Shown here: one piece after another, positions 15,992 to 23,736 of the stretch
Numbering within the stretch: the first letter of the stretch is position 1
How the letters are laid out: every line of letters starts with the position of its first letter
Origin: Candidatus Geothermarchaeota archaeon
GTDB taxonomy: Archaea > Thermoproteota > Nitrososphaeria > Geothermarchaeales > JDFR-13
Reading direction: 5' to 3'
Length of the DNA: 35,299 nucleotides
Assembly: GCA_015523545.1 (NCBI GenBank)
Contig: WAKB01000017.1
Span: 1-35,299 of the forward strand
Position numbers and translations under genes: made by a program
The notes under the pieces: model-generated
Database searches by the model: none
Told to the model about the DNA's origin: nothing
Seen by the model: only the letters and a program-made list of their open reading frames with translations

Positions 15992-17626
15992 GTGTCCCCA
16001 GTGAGCCAGGGCATAAGAGAGGGATTTAGGAGGAAGAGGCTCCCACCCTTCCCAGGCATAGCCGCGGTCTTCGGGCCGGGCCTGATATGGGCGGGGCTGA
16101 GCCAGGGTAGTGGGGAGCTGATATGGTGGCCATACATGGTGGCGAAGTATGGAGCCGTATTCCTAGGCTGGCTATTCATATTCGCATTCCTACAGTACTG
16201 GTATAACCAGGAGATCGGGAGATACACGGTCGCCACCGGAGAGGGGATCCTAACAGGGATTTACCGTGTCAACATAGCGGCTGGATGGATAGCCTTCATA
16301 ATGATCGTTATGGTCTACAGCTGGGTAGGGGGCTACGCGGGGGCCTCCGCCTCCGCCCTACACGGTATAACCGGGTTCCCACCCGGCTGGGACGCTCCAA
16401 GCGCCCAGAGACTATGGTCAGTGATAATCATACTGGCAAGCTTCATACTCATAGTCCTAGGCCCAGTCGCCTACAAGGTCATTGAGGTGGTGGAGAGCTT
16501 CGCAGCCCTAGCATCCTTCATAGGTATGCTCGCCGTAGCCCTGATAAGCCCAGACGTAGCTAAATACGCACCAGAGTTCTTCGCAGGCTTCACACAGTTC
16601 CAGTGGCCACCCTTCGAGGGATGGGACCCAGCCGACGAGGCGACGTGGATAACACTCATCGCATATACAGGCGCCGGAGGAGTATGGAACCTGGCCTATA
16701 GCTACTGGATAAGGGAGAAGGGCTTCGGCCAGGCGAGGCATGTAGGCAGGGTGACCAGCCCCCTGACAGGTAGGGCCGAGCCGATACCCGAGGTGGGCTA
16801 CGACTTCGAGCCGGATGAGGAGGCTGCCAGGGAGTGGAGGAGGTGGATAAACTGGCTATGGACAGACAACCTGATCGGGGTCCTACTAAACGCCTTCACG
16901 ATAATCATCACCTCGCTACTCACATTCAGCATATTAAGGCCCAGGGGGCTAGAGATATCCAAGGACTTCAACCTCGTCCTCACCCAGGGAGAGTGGTTCG
17001 CCAGCCTATGGGGAGAGGCTGGTAGGATAGCTATGCTACTCCTAGGATTCTTCTTCCTCTTCGACGTCTTCATAGTGGCTGGCGACCTCTACAGCAGGTT
17101 CGTCTCAGACCTCTCATACACAGTCCTTAGGGGTTCGAAGGGGGTGTTCACAAGGCTCATAGCAATAGTTGCGCTTCCCGTATTGATACTCAGCATAGCG
17201 GCGGACCTAGCCACGGGAACCCCGCTAGAGGCGATAGCCACCCCGACATACCTCACCTCTGTGGGGGTCGTGATCGTCTACCTAATAGCCATACTATGGA
17301 TAATAGACCGTTCAGTATCTACTGGCTGGGAGTATCAGCGGATATACTACAGCGTCTGGATAGTCTTCACACTTATGGCGATAGCACAGGTATTCCTAAA
17401 GTCTCCCGGCGGACTCATAATACTGACCGGCCTAGTCAACGGTATAGGGATGGCCTTCCTAATGACAGTGCTCATCATATTGACGTGGAGCATACTCCCC
17501 AGGATACACGGTGCCGGCAGACTGGTTAGGCAGCACCCTGTACACCTCGTCATAGAGATATTGATAGCCATAGCTTTCTGGCTGGTCGCGGCATGGTTCA
17601 TAGCCAAGAGGCTGGGGATAATATAG
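15992..17626 (+). CDS. Nramp-family transporter homologue lacking the DPGN metal motif
   Basis: 544 residues with about 11-12 transmembrane helices. The N-terminus matches the Nramp pattern: 'GPGLIWAGLSQGSGE', 'MVAKYG', then 'YNQEIGRYTVATGEGI'. Characterised Nramp/MntH transporters move Mn2+ or Fe2+ with protons and bind metal through the helix-1 DPGN motif; here that position reads QGSGE. In helix 6 the Met-Pro-His type motif is replaced by 'AGGVWNLAYS', followed by WxREKGFG. The protein is longer than MntH (~410), with an extended loop of charged residues (~255-285). The first GTG is at 15992 and a second at 16001, with no clear way to choose. It is followed after 12 bp by the membrane protein at 17639. 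It is probably a transporter, but its substrate may not be a divalent metal. Confidence 0.8.
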   Translation: MSPVSQGIREGFRRKRLPPFPGIAAVFGPGLIWAGLSQGSGELIWWPYMVAKYGAVFLGWLFIFAFLQYWYNQEIGRYTVATGEGILTGIYRVNIAAGWIAFIMIVMVYSWVGGYAGASASALHGITGFPPGWDAPSAQRLWSVIIILASFILIVLGPVAYKVIEVVESFAALASFIGMLAVALISPDVAKYAPEFFAGFTQFQWPPFEGWDPADEATWITLIAYTGAGGVWNLAYSYWIREKGFGQARHVGRVTSPLTGRAEPIPEVGYDFEPDEEAAREWRRWINWLWTDNLIGVLLNAFTIIITSLLTFSILRPRGLEISKDFNLVLTQGEWFASLWGEAGRIAMLLLGFFFLFDVFIVAGDLYSRFVSDLSYTVLRGSKGVFTRLIAIVALPVLILSIAADLATGTPLEAIATPTYLTSVGVVIVYLIAILWIIDRSVSTGWEYQRIYYSVWIVFTLMAIAQVFLKSPGGLIILTGLVNGIGMAFLMTVLIILTWSILPRIHGAGRLVRQHPVHLVIEILIAIAFWLVAAWFIAKRLGII

Positions 17627-17638
17627 CGGTGCATAGGG

Positions 17639-18052
17639 GTGAGGTACAGCAGGACGGGCTCCCTACTAGCCGTCACACTACCATACCTACTCCTCCTACT
17701 CTCCTCCCTTTTTACCGATGACCCCCTAGAATCGGCACTATACTCTACAGCCGTCTTCACACCACTGATACTTTATGCAGCGCTGATACCCGAGATGTCC
17801 GGGCTGATAGGAAGGTACCTAGGCCACCCCATACTGGTCAGCGTGGCTCTCTGGGGAGCCGGCTACCCATTTCTAAGGATCCTTGGCGAGTGGATATACA
17901 TGATGGGTAGCCTAGACATTGTAGGGACATACCTATCAACGTGGCTAGTGTTCCACCTACTCGGGGGGCTATTCGGCCTATATCACTGGATAGCCCATCT
18001 ATACACAGCCAGGTTCACTGCATGGATGAGGAGGAGGCTCAGAGGGGTGTGA
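17639..18052 (+). CDS. Small membrane protein in operon with the Nramp-like transporter
   Basis: 137 residues starting at GTG 17639, 12 bp after the transporter stop, so almost certainly co-transcribed. It has about four hydrophobic segments (~8-27, 36-56, 64-80, 96-122) and a basic C-terminus (RRRLRG) expected to face the cytosol. A Trp/His-containing motif 'LYHWIAHLY' lies in the last helix. No family is recognised. Close coupling to the transporter suggests an accessory subunit, by position only. Confidence 0.65.
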   Translation: MRYSRTGSLLAVTLPYLLLLLSSLFTDDPLESALYSTAVFTPLILYAALIPEMSGLIGRYLGHPILVSVALWGAGYPFLRILGEWIYMMGSLDIVGTYLSTWLVFHLLGGLFGLYHWIAHLYTARFTAWMRRRLRGV

Positions 18053-18175
18053 AGGGGTCAGACGGGTAAGATTGTCATCCCATGATCAGGCGACCCTCTT
18101 AACATCATCCCCCACTGACTTGATAGCCCGGTAATGTTCAAAAAGGTTGATTCTAATCGTGGAGACCGGCCTTAG

Positions 18176-19114
18176 ATGGGTATGAAGAAGGTATTGACGA
18201 TAGCCATCCTCGCCATCCTACTCCTAGGGATGGCCAATATAACGGATGTGGTAGAGGCTTACAGCGTAGTGGACGATGTAGACGACCTTAGGGAGTACTC
18301 ACCTGAGGAGACAACCCCAGACGTGGAGGTTCCACAGGAGGTCATCGACAGGATCATGAGCCTCAGGGACAGGATCGACATTGTAGCCATATCCTCAGAG
18401 ATAGGTGACGGAGCCGCAGTGGTCAGGATTAGGTTCAACGGCCCAGCAATATCAATAGCGGATATGGAGGAGTTCCTAGCGGAGGAGATCCACCTAAGCA
18501 TCGGGGGCCACGTCTGGTATAAGTATGGCGATACACAGGTAGGCTTCAAATTCGAGGTAACCACCAACCACGTGACGGATGAGATAGATACAATGACCAT
18601 TGTTAAGTCCCCAGTCATCCCCGTCTACGAGGAGGAGGTGGACGGCGGAGTATCGATCAATGGTGACGAGATAGCCTTCATAATACCCCTAGTAGACGAC
18701 ATAGACTGGGCAGAGGTGGTGGAGTATACCCAGGATGATGGTTCACAGATAGTGGTCGGAGTATCAGCCCAGCTAAGCTACTACTATGAGCCACAGCTAG
18801 CAAAGAAGAAGATACTGGAGGACCTAGTCATAATAAGGGCTGCAGAACTGGGTGGAGAACCAGATACCGAGACAGATACGGGGATAGATGGAGAGGAGCC
18901 GGGTGAGGGGGCTGGAGAGCCTGCCGAGGATAATGCCTCGGAGCCGGAGCCACCTATACAGCAGGAGCCCCCAAGGGGTGATGGAGAAGTACCCAGTGAG
19001 GAGCCAGGTGTAGAGGGCGGAGGAATGGATCCAGCCCTCCTTCTAGGCATAGGCGCGGTGGTCGTGGCGGCAGCCCTGATACTCTGGCTAAAGTTTTTGA
19101 GGGGTGGGGCCTAG
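18176..19114 (+). CDS. Stalked cell-surface protein, function unknown
   Basis: 312 residues: a signal peptide (about 4-28, ending V-V-E-A), an acidic alpha/beta ectodomain (~30-220), a Gly/Pro/Glu-rich stalk (~222-283) and a C-terminal membrane helix (~287-306) with a short basic tail. The stalk-anchor layout, including 'GMD' directly before the helix, resembles the metallophosphoesterase at 9515-11446. The ectodomain contains two similar halves around 'IDIVAISSEIGDGAAVVRIRF' and 'DGSQIVVGVSAQLSYYYEP'; I do not recognise its family. The start is ATG 18176 (ATG 18182 also possible). It lies 123 bp after the Nramp-associated gene, so it may be a separate unit. Confidence 0.7.
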   Translation: MGMKKVLTIAILAILLLGMANITDVVEAYSVVDDVDDLREYSPEETTPDVEVPQEVIDRIMSLRDRIDIVAISSEIGDGAAVVRIRFNGPAISIADMEEFLAEEIHLSIGGHVWYKYGDTQVGFKFEVTTNHVTDEIDTMTIVKSPVIPVYEEEVDGGVSINGDEIAFIIPLVDDIDWAEVVEYTQDDGSQIVVGVSAQLSYYYEPQLAKKKILEDLVIIRAAELGGEPDTETDTGIDGEEPGEGAGEPAEDNASEPEPPIQQEPPRGDGEVPSEEPGVEGGGMDPALLLGIGAVVVAAALILWLKFLRGGA

Positions 19115-19120
19115 CCCACC

Positions 19121-19741
19121 CTACTTAACCATCTTCCTCTTCCTAAGAACCTCGGAGATCTTCTTCACAAGGTCTACTGGGGAGGTCACTGGATACTCTA
19201 TCTCACCGAGCAGCTCCTCAGCATCGACCCCCATTATCTTGACGCCTCTAAGCCTCTGCATCAGCTCCTCCCTATCCAGTGGGAAGTCCGCACCCTTAAG
19301 GAGTGTTGCAACTCTTACTGGCCAGTCAATACCAAGTGCCGTTGATGTCGTAGTTATCTTCTCGATCTCCTCCTCCACACCCCTACGCATCATCTCCTTA
19401 TAGGCTAGCTTGGCAAGGCCACCAGCCACATGCTCATCAATATCCTCCTCTGTAAGACCTGCAACCTTCTTCCTCACAGCCTCCTCATCGGCCGTCAACA
19501 TCTTCTCCACCGTTGCCCTAGTCACCCCAAGCTTACTGGCTATCTCCTCATAGGTGTAGCCAGCGTTCCTCAGGAGGACTGCATACATAGCCCTGACTAG
19601 GCTAGGGAGCCAGGTCAGGTTCCTCATACCCACAAGCTTTTTAGGCCCACCAATGATCCTTATCGCCTCTATAAGCATCTTCAAGACCTTCTCATCCCTC
19701 TCCTCATCCGGCTCCCTCGGAGGCTTGATCTCCATAACCAT
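19121..19741 (-). CDS. Helix-turn-helix protein of the KaiC-associated type
   Basis: 206 residues. Residues about 44-80 contain a helix-turn-helix: a conserved 'WLPSLVRAMYAVLL' helix leading into 'YTYEEIASKLGVTRATVEKML'. This resembles an archaeal domain known for being encoded beside KaiC-family ATPases (the 'near-KaiC' regulatory domain), which fits the KaiC-like gene two genes upstream in the same operon. The C-terminal half is helical, with 'GIDWPVRVATLLKGADFPLDREEL', possibly a sensing or dimerisation part. It is probably a DNA-binding regulator. It is separated from Sua5 by 57 bp on the same strand and convergent with the 18176 gene (6 bp between stops). Family assignment is from memory of the domain pattern. 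Confidence 0.75.
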   Translation of the reverse strand: MVMEIKPPREPDEERDEKVLKMLIEAIRIIGGPKKLVGMRNLTWLPSLVRAMYAVLLRNAGYTYEEIASKLGVTRATVEKMLTADEEAVRKKVAGLTEEDIDEHVAGGLAKLAYKEMMRRGVEEEIEKITTTSTALGIDWPVRVATLLKGADFPLDREELMQRLRGVKIMGVDAEELLGEIEYPVTSPVDLVKKISEVLRKRKMVK

Positions 19742-19798
19742 GTCCCTACACCTCCATAAACATTATATGTAGGGTTAGAGATATAGCCAGGCCACCGG

Positions 19799-20851
19799 CT
19801 ATACAGACACCCTCCTCGAGGCCGCCTTCCTAAGCCTATTCATAATTGTTAGCCCTATACCCCGCTCCTCAACACCCTCAACCAATACAAACTCCGCACC
19901 CAGCCTATCCGCCTCCCTCAGCATAGCGAATAGGTTCTTCGCAATGGTATACGGGTCACTACGGCTCCCAAGGGATAGGACGGGAACCCCGAGACCCATA
20001 TACCTATCCCTCGTCTCATCAGTAGCGAGTATAACCACACTACGGCCCTGGAGATGGTTAAGCTCCTCCATAACCCTCTCGACAAGCCTCCCTAGGTCCT
20101 TATAGTCATCCATCTCTATCAGGACCACCTCGGCCCTGGGCGAATAGTGCCTATACTTGACTCCTGGTGACCTAGCTACACCAGTATGTCCAAGTCCACG
20201 GGCATATTCCGGGATCTCCAGCTCGGTGCCGAGGATCTCCATCAACTCTTCCGGGGTGAGGGGGCCGGGCCTTAGGAGGGTGGGCGGATCAGTGGTGAAG
20301 TCGACGACCGTGGACTCCACGCCATAGAGGGTCTCCCCATCGTCTAGGATCAGGTCGACCAGTCCATAGAGATCCTCAACCACGTGCTGGGCGGATGTGG
20401 GGCTGGGCCTCCCAGACCTGTTGGCACTGGGGGCGGCTATTGGGTCGGCGAGGAGCTCTATTAGGCGGAGGGCCACCCTATGCCCAGGCATCCTAACGGC
20501 TACAGTATCTAGGCCGGCGGAGACTATTGGCGGGACATCACCCCTAGGCAGAACCATTGTGAAGGGGCCGGGCCAGAGCTTCTCCGCAGCCCTGTATGCA
20601 GCCTTCGGCACCTCACTAGCCACCCTATGGAGCATATCCATGCCGGAGATATGGACTATGAGGGGGTTGTCCTGGGGCCTGCCCTTGACCCTGAAGATCT
20701 TCTCGACCGCCTGTGGAATATATGCGTCGGCCCCCAGGCCATAGACCGTCTCGGTGGGGAATACTACTAGGCCGCCCCTCCTAAGTATCTCTACAGCCTC
20801 GCGTAGCTGCTCATCTAGCCTGCTATGGTCAACCCTGATTATACGGGTCAC
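19799..20851 (-). CDS. sua5: Threonylcarbamoyl-AMP synthase, two-domain Sua5 type
   Basis: 350 residues. The enzyme makes threonylcarbamoyl-AMP from Thr, bicarbonate and ATP, the first step of the tRNA t6A37 modification. The N-terminal YrdC-like domain (1-~205) has 'FPTETVYGLG' (31-40), the KGRP motif (56-59) and 'PSANRSGRPSPT' (~141-152); the C-terminal Sua5 domain begins after the linker 'SPGVKYRHYSP' that closes over the active site. All expected elements are present. The start is GTG at 20851, one base after the KaiC-like gene's stop, so the two genes are tightly coupled. Why a tRNA-modification enzyme sits between KaiC-like and HTH genes is not evident. Confidence 0.96.
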   Translation of the reverse strand: MTRIIRVDHSRLDEQLREAVEILRRGGLVVFPTETVYGLGADAYIPQAVEKIFRVKGRPQDNPLIVHISGMDMLHRVASEVPKAAYRAAEKLWPGPFTMVLPRGDVPPIVSAGLDTVAVRMPGHRVALRLIELLADPIAAPSANRSGRPSPTSAQHVVEDLYGLVDLILDDGETLYGVESTVVDFTTDPPTLLRPGPLTPEELMEILGTELEIPEYARGLGHTGVARSPGVKYRHYSPRAEVVLIEMDDYKDLGRLVERVMEELNHLQGRSVVILATDETRDRYMGLGVPVLSLGSRSDPYTIAKNLFAMLREADRLGAEFVLVEGVEERGIGLTIMNRLRKAASRRVSV

Positions 20852-20852
20852 T

Positions 20853-21713
20853 TCACTGGCGTCCCCTACCGCTTATCCACTCCTCCAGAGTCGGCCCAAT
20901 CCTTACGAGGCCCTCCTCAGTAATCTCCATGACATGGGTGCTGGAGTCGTGCCCAGCCATCCTACAGCCATCGATCCTTAAGAGCCTTATAACACTCCCG
21001 ATAGGCATGTTGAATGTGGATACGTCGTACTTAGTCATGATAAGCTTCTTGTAAAGCACTATCGTGCCATCCACGATATGTGCGACGCCATATCCACCCG
21101 CGGCCTCCGCACTCATCTCCTCAGAGGCGCTCCTCTTCTGGCTAACCAGTAATGCTGTCTGCCTCCACTTCTTCAGGAAGTTATAGACCTTCCTCACTAT
21201 ACTCCTAGCGAGAACCTCCTTCGCCTCGAATAAGCCTGTGACACTGTCTATCACGACCGATTTAACTCCATACTCCCTGATCCCATAGGCGAGCGTATCC
21301 AGGAGGTAGTCCACCTCCTCCCTCATCCTATGGTCAGAGGCAGCATCGATTACGAAGAGGTTCTTCTTCACCTTCTCCAGGTCAAGCCCCATAGCCGTGG
21401 CCCTCTGCAGAAGCCCCTGAACCACGAACTCCTTCGGAGTCTCCACGGTTACGAATATGGTGGGGTAGCCGTCGCCAGCCTGCCTAACGGCGAACTGCTC
21501 AGCCATAAGGCTCTTACCAGTATCCGCAACGCCCGTTATGTTGAGAACAGCTAGGTATGGATACCCGCCTAAGGGCTTCTTCACGGGCTTCCCATCTACA
21601 TACTCCACCTTGTAGAAGAGGTTGTCCAGCCCCTCCACACCAGTGGGTATGCCGAATAGCTTGGGAACATATCTACTAACCTCCTCGACGCTGTATACCT
21701 TCTGCTCAGCCAT
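20853..21713 (-). CDS. KaiC-like RecA-superfamily ATPase (single domain)
   Basis: 286 residues with one KaiC/RadA-type ATPase domain: Walker A GVADTGKS (61-68), a 'VTVETPKE' strand with candidate catalytic Glu (91-95), and Walker B SVVIDSVTG ending at Asp156. Its single domain and N-terminal 'FGIPTGVEGLDNLFY' are typical of archaeal KaiC-domain proteins rather than the double-domain clock KaiC. Such proteins are thought to act in signalling or regulation, and the HTH protein two genes downstream is the likely partner. It is first in the operon, with a TATA box at leaderless distance. RadA/RadB recombinase is unlikely because the recombinase N-terminal HhH domain and L1/L2 patterns are missing. 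Confidence 0.88.
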   Translation of the reverse strand: MAEQKVYSVEEVSRYVPKLFGIPTGVEGLDNLFYKVEYVDGKPVKKPLGGYPYLAVLNITGVADTGKSLMAEQFAVRQAGDGYPTIFVTVETPKEFVVQGLLQRATAMGLDLEKVKKNLFVIDAASDHRMREEVDYLLDTLAYGIREYGVKSVVIDSVTGLFEAKEVLARSIVRKVYNFLKKWRQTALLVSQKRSASEEMSAEAAGGYGVAHIVDGTIVLYKKLIMTKYDVSTFNMPIGSVIRLLRIDGCRMAGHDSSTHVMEITEEGLVRIGPTLEEWISGRGRQ

Positions 21714-21736
21714 CCCCAGGCACCATGGATAAATAT

Positions 21737-21746
21737 GTATAAAAAG
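21737..21746 (-). promoter_or_regulatory. TATA box of the KaiC-like/Sua5/HTH operon
   Basis: Minus-strand CTTTTTATAC is centred ~28 bp before the ATG at 21713, predicting a leaderless message. The operon's only clear promoter is here. Confidence 0.55.
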
Positions 21747-21781
21747 GCTTTTTTAGGACTGGCTGGATAGCCTAGATAAAG

Positions 21782-21790
21782 CTTTATATA
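21782..21790 (+). promoter_or_regulatory. TATA box of the hyperacidic mini-protein gene
   Basis: CTTTATATA is a strong archaeal TATA box. It predicts a start near 21812, giving a ~29-base leader that contains GAGGGTGGGGT (21820-21830), a good Shine-Dalgarno region ~10 bases before the ATG at 21841. Confidence 0.6.
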
Positions 21791-21840
21791 CCAATCCGAA
21801 AACACTTTAATTGACCCTTGAGGGTGGGGTGGCTAGTATC

Positions 21841-21993
21841 ATGATGACCTACCACATGGAGGAGGAGTGGGAGGAGGAGTTCGAGGAGGACTTCGACGAG
21901 GACTGGGACGACCTAGAGGACATCGAGGATCTAGAGGACCTGGAAGACTTCGACGAGGAGGACTGGGGAGACGAGGAGGAAGAGGAATTCTAG
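21841..21993 (+). CDS. Hyperacidic 50-residue mini-protein
   Basis: From the ATG at 21841 the product has 50 residues, of which 32 are Asp or Glu, and apart from one His it has no basic residue. Aromatic or aliphatic residues (W, F, L, I) recur every three to four positions within the acidic run, and the chain ends in Phe. The TTG at 21811 would add 10 residues but lies right at the predicted transcription start; TATA box, Shine-Dalgarno and T-run terminator all fit the ATG. No family is recognised. Patterned acidic/aromatic chains can bind basic protein surfaces or mimic nucleic acid, but that is speculation. It is divergent from the KaiC operon and convergent with the polyamine transporter. 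Confidence 0.7.
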   Translation: MMTYHMEEEWEEEFEEDFDEDWDDLEDIEDLEDLEDFDEEDWGDEEEEEF

Positions 21994-22039
21994 AGGGGTT
22001 GTAGAGCCGCCGGGAGAGCCACATATCCACCCAAACCCG

Positions 22040-22044
22040 TTTTT
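22040..22044 (+). terminator. T-run terminator of the hyperacidic gene
   Basis: Five T residues 47 bp after the stop, following a C-rich stretch and lying just before the end of the convergent permease gene. Confidence 0.4.
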
Positions 22045-22067
22045 GAGGCTACTGATAAGGGGAGTCT

Positions 22068-22862
22068 CTACAATATGTCTACATAGCCCTTCTTCACGAT
22101 ATAGGCTATCACGACCGTCGAGACGAGTATGATAACGGTCGAGACTGCCATCACGACGGGGAATATATTCCTCTGTTTACCGATTACCGAGAAGACCCAT
22201 ACCGGCCATGTTAGCTCCCCACCCAGTGTATAGTAGCTTATCACGAAGTTGTCGAAGCTCCATATGAAGGTTATAATGGCTGCCGAGACTATCGCCGGGA
22301 AGACCTGTGGAAAAACTACGTAGCGGAAGGTCTGCCAGGGGGTAGCACCTAGATCCATGCTCGCCCTCTCAATATCGGGATCCAAGCTATAGAGCCTAGG
22401 CGCTAGGAGCGTTACTATCAAGGGTATGCTATAGACGATATGTCCCAACGCAGCTGTCAAGAGGCTCTTCTCAATCCCCAGGTACCAGTAGAAGATGTAG
22501 AGGGATACACCTATGATGATCCAGGGTATGACGAAGGGGAGCATGAGGTAGAGCATATATAGATCCTTGACCCTCCCACGCCCACGCACAACATAGAAGG
22601 TGGGGGGTATCGCAAGGGCTAGTGAGACAGCCGTCGTGAAGACAGCTATGTATAGGCTGTTCCAGAGGCTGGTCACGACGTCTCTCCGGGTGAAGGCCTT
22701 GACGAACCATTCGAGGGTGAAGCCCCTCCACTCAGGGATGAAGAATGGGACGTCGTTGAAGCTATAGACGATTATGACTGCTACGGGGAGGTATATGAAG
22801 AAGCCTACCGTGAACGCCGTGTACACCACCAGGGCTATCTTCAGCAGCCTCGACGTCTCCAT
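22068..22862 (-). CDS. potC: Polyamine-type ABC permease, second subunit (PotC-like)
   Basis: 264 residues with six transmembrane helices and an EAA loop 'ERASMDLGATPWQTFRYVVFPQVFPA' that contacts the ATPase. The N-terminal 'YLPVAVIIVYSFND' and the motif 'GGELTWPVWVFS' are typical of PotC/YdcV-type subunits. It forms the pore with the PotB-like protein encoded 4 bp upstream. It is the last gene of the operon. The importer class moves spermidine/putrescine in bacteria; the archaeal substrate is likely but not proven to be a polyamine. Confidence 0.92.
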   Translation of the reverse strand: METSRLLKIALVVYTAFTVGFFIYLPVAVIIVYSFNDVPFFIPEWRGFTLEWFVKAFTRRDVVTSLWNSLYIAVFTTAVSLALAIPPTFYVVRGRGRVKDLYMLYLMLPFVIPWIIIGVSLYIFYWYLGIEKSLLTAALGHIVYSIPLIVTLLAPRLYSLDPDIERASMDLGATPWQTFRYVVFPQVFPAIVSAAIITFIWSFDNFVISYYTLGGELTWPVWVFSVIGKQRNIFPVVMAVSTVIILVSTVVIAYIVKKGYVDIL

Positions 22863-22866
22863 ATCA

Positions 22867-23736
22867 TCACCTCTGGTAGAGAGCCTCGTAGCCGAATATC
22901 TTGATCATCAGTATGCTCAGCCCCATCGTGACCAGGAGTAGGATGAAGCTCAGGGCAGCCCCGAAGGCGAGGCGGAAGTCTGAGAGGTAGCGGTCTATCA
23001 GTACACCGAGCATGATTCCGGACTCCCCACCTACTAGTGATGGTATGGCGAACTCGCCGAGGGAGGGTATGAAGACTATGAATAGCACAGTCAATACCGC
23101 TGGCTTCACCAGGGGAAGCGTTATAGATGTGAAGATCTGCCACCTATTGGCACCTAGATCCATGGCGGCCTCATAAAGCTGCCTAGGAATACCAACGAGG
23201 TTTACATAGAACGGGATCACGACGTATGGGAGCCACTCATGGATAAGGACTATAACGACGGCGAACCAGCTGTAGAAGAGGAATGACAGGGGTTTATCGA
23301 TGATCCCTAGGCTCAGCAGTAGGGAGTTTAGGAAGCCGTTCTCACCCAGTATGTTCCTCCAGGCATAGACCCTGATAAGATAGTTCACCTCAACCGGGAT
23401 GATCAGGAAGAAGATCAGCTTTATACCCAGGTTAGGATTCACTCTGGCGAGGTAATACGCTATGGGGAACCCAACTATTATCAGGAGTATTGTCGCCACT
23501 GTGACGATTAGAAATGTGTTGAGGATGGGGCTGAGGAATCTAGGGTCGGTGAATATCCTAACATAGTTCTCCAGGGTGAAGCTCCACTCGACTACATACT
23601 TCCTTGGGACGGTGAAGCTTATCGCTATGAGTATACCTATCGAGACGTAGAACATTATGAATATGTAGGCGGATGCTGGGAGGTTAGAGAGGAATATCCT
23701 CAGCCTCTGGAGCGACTCCCCCGTAGGACTCCTCAT
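22867..23736 (-). CDS. potB: Polyamine-type ABC permease, first subunit (PotB-like)
   Basis: 289 residues with six transmembrane helices; the first follows a ~20-residue N-terminal segment. The EAA loop is 'YEAAMDLGANRWQIFTSITLPLVKPA', and 'YLIRVYAWRNILGENGFLN' matches the PotB/PotH pattern. Its start codon overlaps the ATPase stop by 4 bp, implying translational coupling. It pairs with the PotC-like subunit. The family is sure; the substrate is inferred from the operon. Confidence 0.92.
   Translation of the reverse strand: MRSPTGESLQRLRIFLSNLPASAYIFIMFYVSIGILIAISFTVPRKYVVEWSFTLENYVRIFTDPRFLSPILNTFLIVTVATILLIIVGFPIAYYLARVNPNLGIKLIFFLIIPVEVNYLIRVYAWRNILGENGFLNSLLLSLGIIDKPLSFLFYSWFAVVIVLIHEWLPYVVIPFYVNLVGIPRQLYEAAMDLGANRWQIFTSITLPLVKPAVLTVLFIVFIPSLGEFAIPSLVGGESGIMLGVLIDRYLSDFRLAFGAALSFILLLVTMGLSILMIKIFGYEALYQR

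Noticed and set aside
18082-18120. Possible C/D-box small RNA (ATGATCA ... CTGA)
   Set aside because: The C box deviates from ATGATGA, spacing to the CTGA is wrong for the 12-base archaeal geometry, and no C'/D' pair is seen.
21811-21840. TTG start at 21811 for the hyperacidic protein
   Set aside because: It would require a leaderless TTG start, whereas a good Shine-Dalgarno sequence and an ATG follow at 21820-21843; the extra residues are unlike the rest of the protein.
21858-21985. GAGGAG/GACGAG repeats as a DNA repeat element
   Set aside because: The repetition follows from Glu/Asp codons in one uninterrupted frame with interspersed W/F/L/I codons. No independent tandem unit is seen.
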